Of a DNA stretch of 35,539 nucleotides, positions 16,091 to 25,584 are shown one piece after another. Within the stretch, counting starts at the first letter, position 1; the number at the start of each line of letters is the position of its first letter. Under the pieces are notes generated by a model. The model saw nothing but the letters and a program-made list of their open reading frames with translations, had not been told where the DNA came from and searched no databases. This DNA comes from Spirochaetales bacterium (lineage in GTDB: Bacteria; Spirochaetota; Spirochaetia; SZUA-6; DRHE01). The stretch is from the NCBI GenBank assembly GCA_030615505.1, contig JAUWZD010000043.1, positions 1 through 35,539 of the forward strand. Reading direction: 5' to 3'. The translations under genes and the position numbers were made by a program.

Positions 16091-17743
16091 ATGAAAAAGG
16101 TAATTATCATAGTGATTGCCGTGGTAGTAGTCGTAGCTGTTGCACTGATTCTTTTTTTTACTTTAAGGCCAAAGCCAGTAGTAGTGGAACAAACCTTAAT
16201 CTTCGGCAGCAGCGGAGACGCTGTCAGATTGGACCCCGCTGATGTGACAGACGGGGAATCCATCCAGAGGATGGATAATATCTTTGAGGGTCTTGTGGAG
16301 TATAAGGAGGGCTCTACTGAAATTCAGCCATGCCTTGCTACATCATGGGAAACTTCTGCGGATGGAAAGGAAATTACTTTTTCCTTGAGAAAAGGAGTTA
16401 AGTTCCACGATGGGACGGATTTCAACGCAGATGCGGTTATCTTCTCCCTTGCCAGACAGTACGATACGGAGCATCCCCACAAACAGTACGGGGAGTGGGC
16501 CTACTGGGGCTGGATGTTCTATGATGTGGAAAAGGTGGTAAAGATCGATGACTATAAGGTAAAGATCGTTTTGAGTAATGTAAATGCATCGATAATGACC
16601 AGTCTGGCGATGTTCACCGTTTGTATTGTGAGCCCTACGAATGCTGAAAAATATAAAGAGGATGCATTCAAGAATCCTGTGGGCACGGGTCCTTTCAAAT
16701 TCGTCGAATGGGTAAAGGATGACCACATCACCCTGGTGGCCAATGAGAATTACTGGCGGGAAAGACCCAAGCTGGATAAACTGATCTTCAAGGTAATTCC
16801 CGATGCATCGGCAAGACTGATGGCCCTGGAGGTTGGTGAGGTTCACGGTATCGAATATCCCAATCCCCCTGATTTTGACAGAATCAGAGCTAACAAGGAT
16901 CTGAAGCTTCTCACTGAGCCGGGAATGAATGTCGGATATATGGCCATCAATTCCGGCTATGGTTATAAGGATGGTAATGAGAACAGCAAACGTGATGCGG
17001 ATGAGCCTTTAGTCAAGACTATCGGATATCTTGAGCCCCTTACCAAAAAGAAGGTAAGAAAGGCCCTCAACCACGCCATCGATAAGCAATCGATAATTGA
17101 TAATATTTATATGGGAACCGCTTCTGTTGCAAAGAACGGGATGCCCCCCTTTATGCCGGGATACAATGACGATGTAAAAGATTATTCCTACGATCCCGAA
17201 AAAGCCAAAGGGCTTTTAGCTGAAGCCGGATATCCCGACGGCTTCGATGTCACTCTCTACGTAATGCCCGTATCAAGACCCTCTATGTTCGATCCTCCCA
17301 AAATCGGAGAGGCAATTCAGAGCTATCTGGCCGCTATAGGCATCAAAGTAAATATCTATCAGGTCGATTGGGGAACCTATCTCCAGGAAACTCAGGACGG
17401 CAAGGCTCAGATGTGTCTTTTGGGATGGACGGGAGATAACGGGGACCCGGACAACTTCTTGAACGTGTTATACGGGCCGAATGCCGGTAACATAGGCCTG
17501 GCGGGGAACTACGGCTTCTATATGGAAGAAGAAGGGCAGGATTTACTTACCAGGGCGCTGCAGACCTATGATGTGAAAAAAAGAGCGGAATACTACAGAA
17601 AATTTCAGGATCTTATCCATGAAGATGCCTGCTATGTATACCTGGCTCATTCAAACCAGAACGTCGCTTTCAGGAAGAATATAGAGGGCTATGTGCTCCA
17701 TCCAACGTCCAGAAAGTTCTTCTACCCTGTATCGATAAAGTAG
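16091..17743 (+). CDS. Dipeptide/oligopeptide ABC transporter substrate-binding protein
   Basis: An SBP_bac_5 (DppA/OppA-type) binding protein of 550 residues that would deliver peptides or similar ligands to the downstream permease. It has an uncleaved-looking N-terminal membrane segment (KKVIIIVIAVVVVVAVALILFFTL) with no lipobox, the family signature region (LATSWETSADGKEITFSLRKGVKFHDGTDFNADAVIFSL, about 80-120), NPVGTGPFKFVEW (about 196) and PDGFDVTLYVMP. Residues 294-305, DGNENSKRDADE, lie in an extra loop and look like an EF-hand calcium loop. The ribosome binding site AGGAGGA is strong. A hairpin terminator follows, so this gene is probably expressed above the permeases. Ligand specificity cannot be read from the sequence. 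Confidence 0.92.
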   Translation: MKKVIIIVIAVVVVVAVALILFFTLRPKPVVVEQTLIFGSSGDAVRLDPADVTDGESIQRMDNIFEGLVEYKEGSTEIQPCLATSWETSADGKEITFSLRKGVKFHDGTDFNADAVIFSLARQYDTEHPHKQYGEWAYWGWMFYDVEKVVKIDDYKVKIVLSNVNASIMTSLAMFTVCIVSPTNAEKYKEDAFKNPVGTGPFKFVEWVKDDHITLVANENYWRERPKLDKLIFKVIPDASARLMALEVGEVHGIEYPNPPDFDRIRANKDLKLLTEPGMNVGYMAINSGYGYKDGNENSKRDADEPLVKTIGYLEPLTKKKVRKALNHAIDKQSIIDNIYMGTASVAKNGMPPFMPGYNDDVKDYSYDPEKAKGLLAEAGYPDGFDVTLYVMPVSRPSMFDPPKIGEAIQSYLAAIGIKVNIYQVDWGTYLQETQDGKAQMCLLGWTGDNGDPDNFLNVLYGPNAGNIGLAGNYGFYMEEEGQDLLTRALQTYDVKKRAEYYRKFQDLIHEDACYVYLAHSNQNVAFRKNIEGYVLHPTSRKFFYPVSIK

Positions 17744-17775
17744 GAGAAACCTGACATCAAGTTTGAATCTTTTAT

Positions 17776-17810
17776 AATAAAGGGGTGATTTTTTTCACCC
17801 CTTTATTTTT
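17776..17810 (+). terminator. Intercistronic hairpin terminator
   Basis: A perfect 13-bp stem (17776-17788 with 17795-17807) has a 6-T loop and ends in a run of T. It lies between the binding-protein stop and the first permease. Partial termination here is the usual way to make more binding protein than membrane subunits. Confidence 0.85.
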
Positions 17811-17846
17811 AGACAATAAAGCTGAAATGATGACAGGTAGGATCCG

Positions 17847-18851
17847 ATGAAGTGGTACATTGCAAAGAGATTGCTCATGTTAATACCGGTGCTCCTTGGA
17901 GCTTCGGTCCTGGCTTTCGCCTTAATTCATCTGGCGCCCGGAGATCCAGCAAGAACAATAACAGGTGATCGCGCATCACCGCAGGCCATCGCTGCCATAA
18001 GGGAAAAATACGGTTTGGATAAGCCGCTGCCCGTTCAATACTGGATGTGGCTAAAGCAGGTCCTCCGGGGAGACATGGGACGCTCTATTGTCTCCAACGA
18101 ATACGTAACCAAAGAGATAATGGAAAGGTTTCCCAATACCGTGGAACTCACTATCTGCGCTATGCTGCTGGCTATTGCTGTAGGATCTATTGCAGGAATC
18201 ATCTCGGCATCTAAACAGTATTCGGCCCTTGATTATACAACCATGGGGATAGCCCTCTTCGGTATTTCAATGCCGGTTTTCTGGCTTGGTATTATGCTCA
18301 TGATGATTTTTGGAGTATTCCTGAGGTGGCTCCCCATAAGCGGGCGTATAGATACTCTGCTTCCTTTCACACGCATCACGGGATTTTATATACTGGACAG
18401 CATAATAACCCTGAATTTTCGGGCTCTGATAAGCACGATTCGCTATTTAATCCTGCCTTCTGTTGCCCTGGCAACAATACCCATGGCCACCGTCGCCAGG
18501 GTCACCCGGTCCAGTATGCTGGAGGTATTGAGACAGGATTTTATAAGGACTGAAAGGGCAAAGGGATTATCCGAAAGGCTTGTAATCTACAGGCACGCCG
18601 TCAGGAACGCCATGATTCCGGTTATTACGGTCATCGGCCTGAACTTCGGCCTGCTGCTTGCAGGCGCCATCCTGACGGAAACCGTCTTCTCCTGGCCCGG
18701 GATCGGGAGGTACGTAGTTAAAGCCGTAACAATAAGGGACTATCCTGTAGTACAGGGTTGTGTGATGTTTTTTGCCTTCATTTTTGTCATTGTTAACCTG
18801 ATTGCAGACGTACTCTACGTGCTAATAGACCCCAGAATTAAATATGAATAA
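17847..18851 (+). CDS. dppB: Peptide ABC transporter permease, DppB type
   Basis: Inner-membrane permease of 334 residues with six predicted helices. It shows the N-terminal DppB/OppB signature (YIAKRLLMLIPVLLGASVLAFALIHLAPGDPA, 3-34) and GLDKPLPVQYWMWL. The cytoplasmic EAA loop, DFIRTERAKGLSERLVIYRHAVRNAMIPV (about 231-259), contacts the ATPase subunits. The C-terminus is the typical YVLIDPRIKYE. A GGTAGG precedes the ATG. It is followed 11 nt later by its DppC partner. Confidence 0.95.
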   Translation: MKWYIAKRLLMLIPVLLGASVLAFALIHLAPGDPARTITGDRASPQAIAAIREKYGLDKPLPVQYWMWLKQVLRGDMGRSIVSNEYVTKEIMERFPNTVELTICAMLLAIAVGSIAGIISASKQYSALDYTTMGIALFGISMPVFWLGIMLMMIFGVFLRWLPISGRIDTLLPFTRITGFYILDSIITLNFRALISTIRYLILPSVALATIPMATVARVTRSSMLEVLRQDFIRTERAKGLSERLVIYRHAVRNAMIPVITVIGLNFGLLLAGAILTETVFSWPGIGRYVVKAVTIRDYPVVQGCVMFFAFIFVIVNLIADVLYVLIDPRIKYE

Positions 18852-18862
18852 GATATGATCAA

Positions 18863-19744
18863 ATGGAAAGAAAAAGAGAGAGTCAAGTAAAAGAATTAAT
18901 ACGAAGGCTGAAATATAATAAATCGGCCCTTTTTGGCCTGGTTATAATTCTTGTACTTGTTTTTTGCGCCCTGCTGGCCAACTTTATCTCTCCCAATGAC
19001 CCTACTCCCTCTCCCCCCGACCTGGCCAACAGCTTGAAACCCGGATTCTGGGGCAAAGATGCTGCACCGGGCATGCCCCTGGGAAGCGATGCCCTGGGCA
19101 GGTGTGTCTTGAGCCGGATTATCTATGGGGCCCGTGTAAGTCTCAGCGTAGGTTTTGTCGCAGTAGGCATTGCCATGGCTTTAGGAATATTATTCGGGGT
19201 CATAGCAGGTTTTTTCGGGGGATGGGTGGATTCCCTGATCATGAGAATAGTGGACATCATGTTCGCCTTTCCCGCTCTTCTTTTGGCCATAGTTATCGTG
19301 GCGGTCATAGGCCAGGGATTGGACAAAACAATGATTGCCATAGGCATAGTTTACACTCCGCAGATGGCCAGGATTATAAGAAGCTCGGTCCTCTACATCA
19401 AGGAGATGGAATATATCGAGGTACAGAAAGCCATCGGCTCCAGCAACGCCAGAGTTATATTTCGCCACGTGCTGCCGAACAGCATAGCTCCGGTTATTGT
19501 TTACGGAACCCTGATGCTGGCAACAGCCATCCTTGACTGTGCGGCGCTGGGATTCCTGGGCCTGGGTGCTAAGCCTCCCACACCGGAATGGGGCGCCATG
19601 CTCTCCAGGAGCTATTCATACATCGTGAGCGGGGCATGGTGGGCAGCGACCTTCCCGGGAATTGCCATCCTGTTTTCTGTTCTGGGTCTCAACCTGCTGG
19701 GGGACGGCCTTCGGGACATCTTAGACCCCAGGCTCAAGACATAG
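18863..19744 (+). CDS. dppC: Peptide ABC transporter permease, DppC type
   Basis: Second inner-membrane permease, 293 residues. The N-terminal helix (ALFGLVIILVLVFCALLANFISPNDP, about 22-47) and the LGSDALGRCVLSRIIYGARVSL motif are diagnostic of DppC/OppC, where the usual D is C in GRCVLSR. The EAA loop is EYIEVQKAIGSSNARVIFRHVLPNSIAPV (about 178-206). It ends in GDGLRDILDPRLKT. The start ATG has a poor ribosome binding site, and translation is probably coupled to dppB 11 nt upstream. Confidence 0.95.
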   Translation: MERKRESQVKELIRRLKYNKSALFGLVIILVLVFCALLANFISPNDPTPSPPDLANSLKPGFWGKDAAPGMPLGSDALGRCVLSRIIYGARVSLSVGFVAVGIAMALGILFGVIAGFFGGWVDSLIMRIVDIMFAFPALLLAIVIVAVIGQGLDKTMIAIGIVYTPQMARIIRSSVLYIKEMEYIEVQKAIGSSNARVIFRHVLPNSIAPVIVYGTLMLATAILDCAALGFLGLGAKPPTPEWGAMLSRSYSYIVSGAWWAATFPGIAILFSVLGLNLLGDGLRDILDPRLKT

Positions 19745-19751
19745 AAGGCAT

Positions 19752-20723
19752 ATGGAAGAACTACTTAAGATAAATGACTTAAGAACATACTTTTTTACCC
19801 ATGAAGGAACAGTGAAGGCGGTGGATGGTATCAGTTTCAGGATTAACCGGGGTGAAACCCTGGGAATTGTCGGAGAGTCAGGATGCGGCAAGAGTGTCAC
19901 AGCGCTGTCCATTCTGAGACTAATAGCTGACCCCCCTGGAAAGATTGTAAGCGGCGAGATTCGATTCGAAGGTAAAAACCTTTTGGAACTTGATGAGAAG
20001 GAAATGAGGGATATCAGGGGTAAAAAGATATCCATGATCTTTCAGGAGCCCATGACTTCGCTGGATCCCGTATTTACCATTGGATATGAGATCATGGAAA
20101 CCCTTCAGATACATCAAGGATTAAAAAAACAGGAGGCAAGGGAAAAGGCGATAGAGGCATTGAAGATCGTAAGTATGCCTGATGCGGAAAAAAGGGTGGA
20201 CAGCTATCCCCATGAATTATCCGGGGGAATGAGACAGAGAGCGATGATCGCTATGGCTTTATCCTGTAATCCAACCCTGCTTATTGCGGATGAACCGACA
20301 ACGGCATTGGATGTTACCATTCAGGCTCAGATCTTACAATTAATTAACAATCTAAAAAAGAAACTGGGCACTTCCGTAATACTGATAACCCATGATCTTG
20401 GTGTTATTGCTGAAATGTGTGATCATGTTGCCGTTATGTATGCAGGACATATTGTGGAGTACTCGGATGTGGATACACTTTTTCGAAATCCCCTTCATCC
20501 ATATACAAAGGGATTGAATAAATCTATACCAAGACTGGATGCGGAAGTGGAACGTCTTGATACTATCAAAGGTCTGGTACCCAACTTAATCGATCTTCCT
20601 GATGGGTGTCCCTTCTATCCGCGCTGCGATTACTCTTCAAAGACATGCCTTGAGGAAATGCCTCCCTTAGCTGAAGTGGAAGATCGTCACCTGGCAAAAT
20701 GCCATTTATATAGAGGGAATTAA
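19752..20723 (+). CDS. dppD: Peptide ABC transporter ATPase, DppD type
   Basis: Cytosolic ATPase, 323 residues, pairing with the next gene to energise the importer. It has Walker A GESGCGKS (about 38-45), the Q-loop [10 protein letters not shown], signature [10 protein letters not shown] (about 157), Walker [13 protein letters not shown] and the switch His in ILITHDLG. The C-terminal oligopeptide-transporter extension carries the Cys motif [15 protein letters not shown], a proposed Fe-S or structural site in this family. A GAAGG site precedes the ATG, 7 nt after the dppC stop. Confidence 0.95.
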   Translation: MEELLKINDLRTYFFTHEGTVKAVDGISFRINRGETLGIVGESGCGKSVTALSILRLIADPPGKIVSGEIRFEGKNLLELDEKEMRDIRGKKISMIFQEPMTSLDPVFTIGYEIMETLQIHQGLKKQEAREKAIEALKIVSMPDAEKRVDSYPHELSGGMRQRAMIAMALSCNPTLLIADEPTTALDVTIQAQILQLINNLKKKLGTSVILITHDLGVIAEMCDHVAVMYAGHIVEYSDVDTLFRNPLHPYTKGLNKSIPRLDAEVERLDTIKGLVPNLIDLPDGCPFYPRCDYSSKTCLEEMPPLAEVEDRHLAKCHLYRGN

Positions 20724-20726
20724 AAG

Positions 20727-21692
20727 TTGGAGAAACTGGTAGAGGTCAGGAATCTGAAAAAATGGTTCTGGACGGGTAAAACGCTTCTTGGTAAAAAAGA
20801 ATCCATCAGGGCTGTTGATGATGTGAGCTTCTATATTAAAAGGAGAGAAATTCTCGGCCTTGTAGGAGAATCCGGATGCGGGAAAACAACATGCGGCAAG
20901 GTGATCCTGAGGATATTGGAGCCTACAGCCGGCAGTATTTACTTTAATAACCGTGACATTACACATTTAAAAAGAAAAGAAATGATGAAGCTGAAAGAAA
21001 AGATGATGATCATCTACCAGGACCCCTTTGGTTCCCTTGACCCGAGGATGACCATAGGGGCCGCTATCGCCGAGCCTATGGATGTACACGGAACCGTACC
21101 TAAAAAGGAAAGAAAAGATAGAGTAATAGAGCTTATGGGGAAGGTCGGCCTATCTGAGGAGCAGATAAACCGATACCCCCATGAATTCAGCGGTGGGCAG
21201 AGGCAGAGAATCGGTATTGCGAGGGCTTTAGCAACGGGCCCGGAGTTCCTGGTTGCTGATGAATCCGTATCAGCTTTGGATGTTTCCATTCAGGCCCAGA
21301 TAATCAATCTGCTTAAGGATCTACAGGAAGAATTCGGTCTTAGCCTTTTATTTATTGCCCATGACCTGAGTGTCATTAAACACATAAGCGACCGGGTCGC
21401 TGTTATGTACCTGGGCAAGATAGTCGAGATGGCTCCCAGGAGAGAGGTGTTCGCTAATCCAAAACATCCCTATACAAAGGCATTGCTTTCCGCCATCCCA
21501 GTACCGGATCCGGGGCAGAGAAGGAGGGGAGAGATACTTATGGGTGATGTTCCAAGTCCTATCAATCCCCCTTCCGGATGCCGATTCCATACACGGTGCG
21601 ATCATGTTATGGAGATTTGCAGGGATAAAGAACCGGAGCTGATTGACTCAGAAAATTCACATTACATAGCCTGTTATCTGTTCTCAAAGTGA
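20727..21692 (+). CDS. dppF: Peptide ABC transporter ATPase, DppF type
   Basis: Second ATPase, 321 residues. Walker A is GESGCGKTT, the Q-loop [11 protein letters not shown], the signature [10 protein letters not shown], Walker [19 protein letters not shown] (Pro to Ser in DEP, a tolerated variant) and the switch LLFIAHDLS. The C-terminal extension is [15 protein letters not shown]. It starts at TTG 20727 behind GAGGGA, 3 nt after dppD. glnE follows 6 nt after the stop. Confidence 0.95.
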   Translation: MEKLVEVRNLKKWFWTGKTLLGKKESIRAVDDVSFYIKRREILGLVGESGCGKTTCGKVILRILEPTAGSIYFNNRDITHLKRKEMMKLKEKMMIIYQDPFGSLDPRMTIGAAIAEPMDVHGTVPKKERKDRVIELMGKVGLSEEQINRYPHEFSGGQRQRIGIARALATGPEFLVADESVSALDVSIQAQIINLLKDLQEEFGLSLLFIAHDLSVIKHISDRVAVMYLGKIVEMAPRREVFANPKHPYTKALLSAIPVPDPGQRRRGEILMGDVPSPINPPSGCRFHTRCDHVMEICRDKEPELIDSENSHYIACYLFSK

Positions 21693-21698
21693 ATAATT

Positions 21699-24600
21699 AT
21701 GAAGCCTCAGTATAAAGAACTCTGCAGTCTCTGCCCGGAGGTTGATGAGGATTTAATCCGGCAGCATCTTACCCGACTGCAGGATCGTTATTTCAATCTC
21801 TTCGATCAGAAACAAATCTGCAAGCATCTATGCGCTTTAAGCAGATTATCCTCTGAGGAGCCGGTACAGATTCTCATAACTCCTTTAGAGGACCGGACTG
21901 TTGAGTGTACGATACTGGCATTTGATTACCCTGCTGAGTTTTCAGTGATAACCGGAATTCTTGCATCTTCAGGATTAAATATACTCTCAGGAGATATCTT
22001 CACCTATGAACGGACCTCTGATGCCGGGAGGAAGCAGTCGGAGAGACCGGCCCTATCATTAGCAAAGCGGAGAATTAAGAAAAATCTCCTCAAACGGCGG
22101 AGAATAATTGATCATCTTTCCGGGAATCTGGAGAGTTCTCTTCCCTTTGAAATATGGGAAAATCGTGTCAAAAAACAGTTTTCCGAGGCGATAAGATTAC
22201 TGGAAAGAGAATCGAGCACCTCCTTAAAAAGTGCTAAGCAGATGGTCAATGAGCTGGTCGCTGAGAGGCTTAACTCTTTAAACCTGCAATCAGAATCTAT
22301 TTTATATCCCGTACATATCGAGGTAGATAATGAGGGAACTGAAACAAAAATGAAGGTGGTTACTCAGGATACCCCTTTTTTCCTATATGCTCTAAGTACG
22401 GCTTTAGCCCTCAGGGGCATTTCCATCGAATATGTGCGCATTCGTACAATTCAAAACCGGGTAGAGGATGAATTTTCCTTTTTAGATTCTAAAGGTAGAA
22501 AAATATTGAAAGAGGACCTGCTCAACCAGGTGAAGCTGTCCGTGCTGCTAACCAAGCAATTTACCTATTTTCTGGGGAATGCGCCCGATCCTTATGCTGC
22601 CCTCTACAGGTTTGAACAGCTCGTTGAAGAGATCATAACAATGCCTGAGCAGAGAGGCTGGTTGGACCTGCTCTCCAATCCTTTTATCCTACAGGATCTG
22701 GCACGGCTTCTGGGTGCCAGTGATTTCCTGTGGGAGGAGTTTATTCGCCTGCAGTACGAAACCCTGCTGCCTATGCTCGAACCCCATATAAAGGGAGAGA
22801 GCTTCAGTCAGCCGCTCTCATCCCTCAAGACAAGACTGGAAGAGACAATAGCGCGGGCCTCCAGCTTGAAAGAAAAGTACAGCCTGCTTAATGAATTCAA
22901 GGACAGGGAGATCTATCTCTTCGACTTAGACCATATTCTCAATCCCGAAGTGGATTTTAACATACTCAGTGATCATCTTACATTCCTGGCAGAAACGGTT
23001 GTAAATAAAGCCGTGGATCTTACCTATGAACAGTTAACCAGGCGGTACGGAACACCCCGGACCATCGCGGGGCTTGATGCTCACTTTGTTGTTTTAGGAT
23101 TAGGCAAGCTGGGGGGAGGAGATTTGGGATATGCCTCGGACATCGAGTTGCTCTTTGTATACAGTGACAATGGCTTTACCGATGGTGAGCAGTCCATAAC
23201 CAATCTTGAGTTTTTTAACCTGCTGGCGAGGAGATCCGGCAGGCAGATACAGACAAAGAGGGAAGGCATCTTTCATGTGGATCTTCGGCTCCGGCCCCAT
23301 GGTGCCGCCGGCCCACAGGCTTGCAGCATGGAGGCGTTCTGCCAGTATTACGGTCTTGGGGGAGAAGCCCATTCTTTAGAGCGTCTTGCCTTAGTGCGCA
23401 TGCGCGCTTTTGGAGGGGACAGGGATCTGGGAGCCAGGATAGAGCGTCTCAGGGATGAATTTATTTATTCAGGAAAGAATATTGACCTTGACCAGTTACG
23501 CAGGGCACGGCAGAAGCAATTGGATAAGAAAACAGAAAAGGGCCGGCTTAATGCCAAGTTCAGCCGCGGCGCTTTAGTTGATTTAGAATATACAGTCCAG
23601 CTGCTCCAGGTACTATACGGAAGGGAACATCCTGAGTTAAGAACCGTCCGAATGAAAGAGGCATTAAGAAACCTGGCTGATGTAAAAATACTTACGGATT
23701 CTGAATCTGAAAGGATCAGCGGGGCCTATCGATTTTTTCGCAAACTTATTAACAGCCTGCGTATGTTGAGGGGATCGGCTAAGGATCTTTTCCTTCCGGA
23801 CCCGGATTCCAATGAATATATTCACCTTGCACGACGAATGAGCTACAGCAGCGGCCAGACCCTGTCTCCAGGGGAGCAGCTTCATTTAGATTTTGAAACC
23901 TATACTGCCACTATCAGAGTCTTTGTAGAGCAGCATCTTGGCAGGGAATCTCTTCCCGGTCCGGCTGTGGGAAATGTAGCGGATCTAATTCTTTCTGACC
24001 GTCTTCCTATTCCTCTGCAAAATAAAATCCTTACAAGTGCAGGTTTTAAACAACCGGAGCGTGCTTATACCAATCTCCGCAGTTTAGCCGGAGCAGATGC
24101 GCGGCGCAGCTATTTCGCCAGATTAGCGGTTTTAGCAGTAGATCTCCTTAAGTATCAACCGGATCCGGATATGGCTCTGAATAACTGGGAGAGGTTCATT
24201 CAGTCCTTAGAGAATCCGGAAGAGAACTTCAGACTGCTTTTATCCCAACCGAAGCGCCTGGAGATCCTCTTAAGTATTTTTGCAGGCAGCCAGTTCCTCT
24301 CTGATGCCCTGATACGGAATCCTGAATTCTTTACCTGGGCAACCAGGCCGGAGCACCTTCATAGGATGCGTGAGCTAAAGGAAATAGAAACATTTTTCAC
24401 GGAGCTGTCCGGGCAGGCGGTCGGCCATGCGGAATGGCTTAACCGGCTTAGAATCTATAAAAGGAGAGAGATCCTGCGTATAGGAATTCGGGATATTTTT
24501 TTGGAGGTGCCGATCCGGGATATTATGCAGGAATTATCCATGCTGGCAGAGGCTATCCTTAAAGTAACATTGAACCGTGTATGGAAGGAGATGAATGGGA

Positions 24601-25454
24601 ATAGTGGGCTTGAGGATTTCTGCATTCTGGCTTTAGGAAAGCTGGGCGGCTGTGAACTTAATTACAGTTCGGATATCGATATACTGGGAGTTACTGCTAA
24701 CGGGATATCGGCCGAGTCCAGAGAACAGTTCAGTCGTGTCATGGAGAAGCTGGTTCGGGATCTTTCAAGTCACTCGGAGGAGGGTTATACCTACCGTGTG
24801 GATCTTCGGCTCAGGCCGTATGGGAGATCGGGGGAACTGGTGAGCACATTAGCAGGATTAACCCGTTACTTCACCAGGGAAGCCTCCCTGTGGGAGATTC
24901 AAGCACTGTTGAAAGTAAGACCTGTAGCGGGCAGTCTTAAGCTGGGAGAGAAATTTATGGAACAGACTCGCTCTCTGCTTCTGGAAATTGATACAAAAAG
25001 CATTTTACGATCCATTGGATCCATTCGGCAGGCCCGGGTGCGGGAGCTATCAAAAGATTCTTTACCCGGAGTGAATATCAAACTGGGGGCAGGCGGAATA
25101 CGCGATACGGAGTTCCTCGTACAGGGATTACAGCTCATTAATTTTAAGGGAGATCTCGCTTTTTTAACCGGAAATACACTGAAAGCTTTGGATGAATTAA
25201 AAAGAGCTTCTGTATTTCCCGCTTTAGAGGCCGCGCAGTTGAAAAGGGATTATCTTTTCTTGAGAAGGATCGAGCATTTTATCCAGATTTTTGAGGACAG
25301 GCAGACTCACACACTTCCTAAAGATCCTGAACAGCTTGCCGTCCTGGCCAAGAGAATGCTTGGTGTCGATGCAGATGCTGATCAGTTTTCGCAATTAGTC
25401 TCAGCCTGCCTGCGTAGGATTCAAGATGCGTTTACTAAATATATTTTAAGGTAA
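21699..25454 (+). CDS. glnE: GlnE-type glutamine synthetase adenylyltransferase with N-terminal GlnD-like ACT domains
   Basis: The 1251-residue protein carries two DNA-polymerase-beta-like nucleotidyltransferase domains. The first is around LGLGKLGGGDLGYASDIE (466-483, metal residues D481 and E483), in the place of the adenylyl-removase site. The second is around LALGKLGGCELNYSSDID (977-994, D992 and D994), the adenylyltransferase site. Each is followed by the usual VDLRLRP segment. GlnE normally AMPylates and deAMPylates glutamine synthetase in response to PII and glutamine. Unusually, residues 1-270 resemble the end of GlnD: VECTILAFDYPAEFSVITGILASSGLNILSGDIFTY (about 68-103) and VHIEVDNEGTETKMKVVTQDTPFFLYALSTALALRGISI (about 205-243) look like tandem ACT domains that could bind glutamine directly. 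It is longer than the usual ~950 residues. It lies 6 nt behind dppF with no clear ribosome binding site; no glnA or glnB is present. Confidence 0.9.
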   Translation: MKPQYKELCSLCPEVDEDLIRQHLTRLQDRYFNLFDQKQICKHLCALSRLSSEEPVQILITPLEDRTVECTILAFDYPAEFSVITGILASSGLNILSGDIFTYERTSDAGRKQSERPALSLAKRRIKKNLLKRRRIIDHLSGNLESSLPFEIWENRVKKQFSEAIRLLERESSTSLKSAKQMVNELVAERLNSLNLQSESILYPVHIEVDNEGTETKMKVVTQDTPFFLYALSTALALRGISIEYVRIRTIQNRVEDEFSFLDSKGRKILKEDLLNQVKLSVLLTKQFTYFLGNAPDPYAALYRFEQLVEEIITMPEQRGWLDLLSNPFILQDLARLLGASDFLWEEFIRLQYETLLPMLEPHIKGESFSQPLSSLKTRLEETIARASSLKEKYSLLNEFKDREIYLFDLDHILNPEVDFNILSDHLTFLAETVVNKAVDLTYEQLTRRYGTPRTIAGLDAHFVVLGLGKLGGGDLGYASDIELLFVYSDNGFTDGEQSITNLEFFNLLARRSGRQIQTKREGIFHVDLRLRPHGAAGPQACSMEAFCQYYGLGGEAHSLERLALVRMRAFGGDRDLGARIERLRDEFIYSGKNIDLDQLRRARQKQLDKKTEKGRLNAKFSRGALVDLEYTVQLLQVLYGREHPELRTVRMKEALRNLADVKILTDSESERISGAYRFFRKLINSLRMLRGSAKDLFLPDPDSNEYIHLARRMSYSSGQTLSPGEQLHLDFETYTATIRVFVEQHLGRESLPGPAVGNVADLILSDRLPIPLQNKILTSAGFKQPERAYTNLRSLAGADARRSYFARLAVLAVDLLKYQPDPDMALNNWERFIQSLENPEENFRLLLSQPKRLEILLSIFAGSQFLSDALIRNPEFFTWATRPEHLHRMRELKEIETFFTELSGQAVGHAEWLNRLRIYKRREILRIGIRDIFLEVPIRDIMQELSMLAEAILKVTLNRVWKEMNGNSGLEDFCILALGKLGGCELNYSSDIDILGVTANGISAESREQFSRVMEKLVRDLSSHSEEGYTYRVDLRLRPYGRSGELVSTLAGLTRYFTREASLWEIQALLKVRPVAGSLKLGEKFMEQTRSLLLEIDTKSILRSIGSIRQARVRELSKDSLPGVNIKLGAGGIRDTEFLVQGLQLINFKGDLAFLTGNTLKALDELKRASVFPALEAAQLKRDYLFLRRIEHFIQIFEDRQTHTLPKDPEQLAVLAKRMLGVDADADQFSQLVSACLRRIQDAFTKYILR

Positions 25455-25513
25455 TCTATTATGATCGTACATTACAGTGAACTTTACTGCTTTATCCCGA
25501 ACCTATTGCCGAA

Positions 25514-25542
25514 TTGACAATAACCCTGGCCGAATGTATCAT
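25514..25542 (+). promoter_or_regulatory. Near-consensus sigma-70 promoter for the hydantoinase gene
   Basis: TTGACA (25514-25519), a 17-nt spacer and TATCAT (25537-25542) match the consensus at 11 of 12 positions. The predicted leader is about 35 nt, ending in an AGGGGGA ribosome binding site before the GTG start. The amidohydrolase gene is therefore probably independent of the dpp-glnE operon. Confidence 0.7.
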
Positions 25543-25584
25543 CCCACACATGAATGAGTTAGCCGTAGAGCTCAGGGGGAAGCG

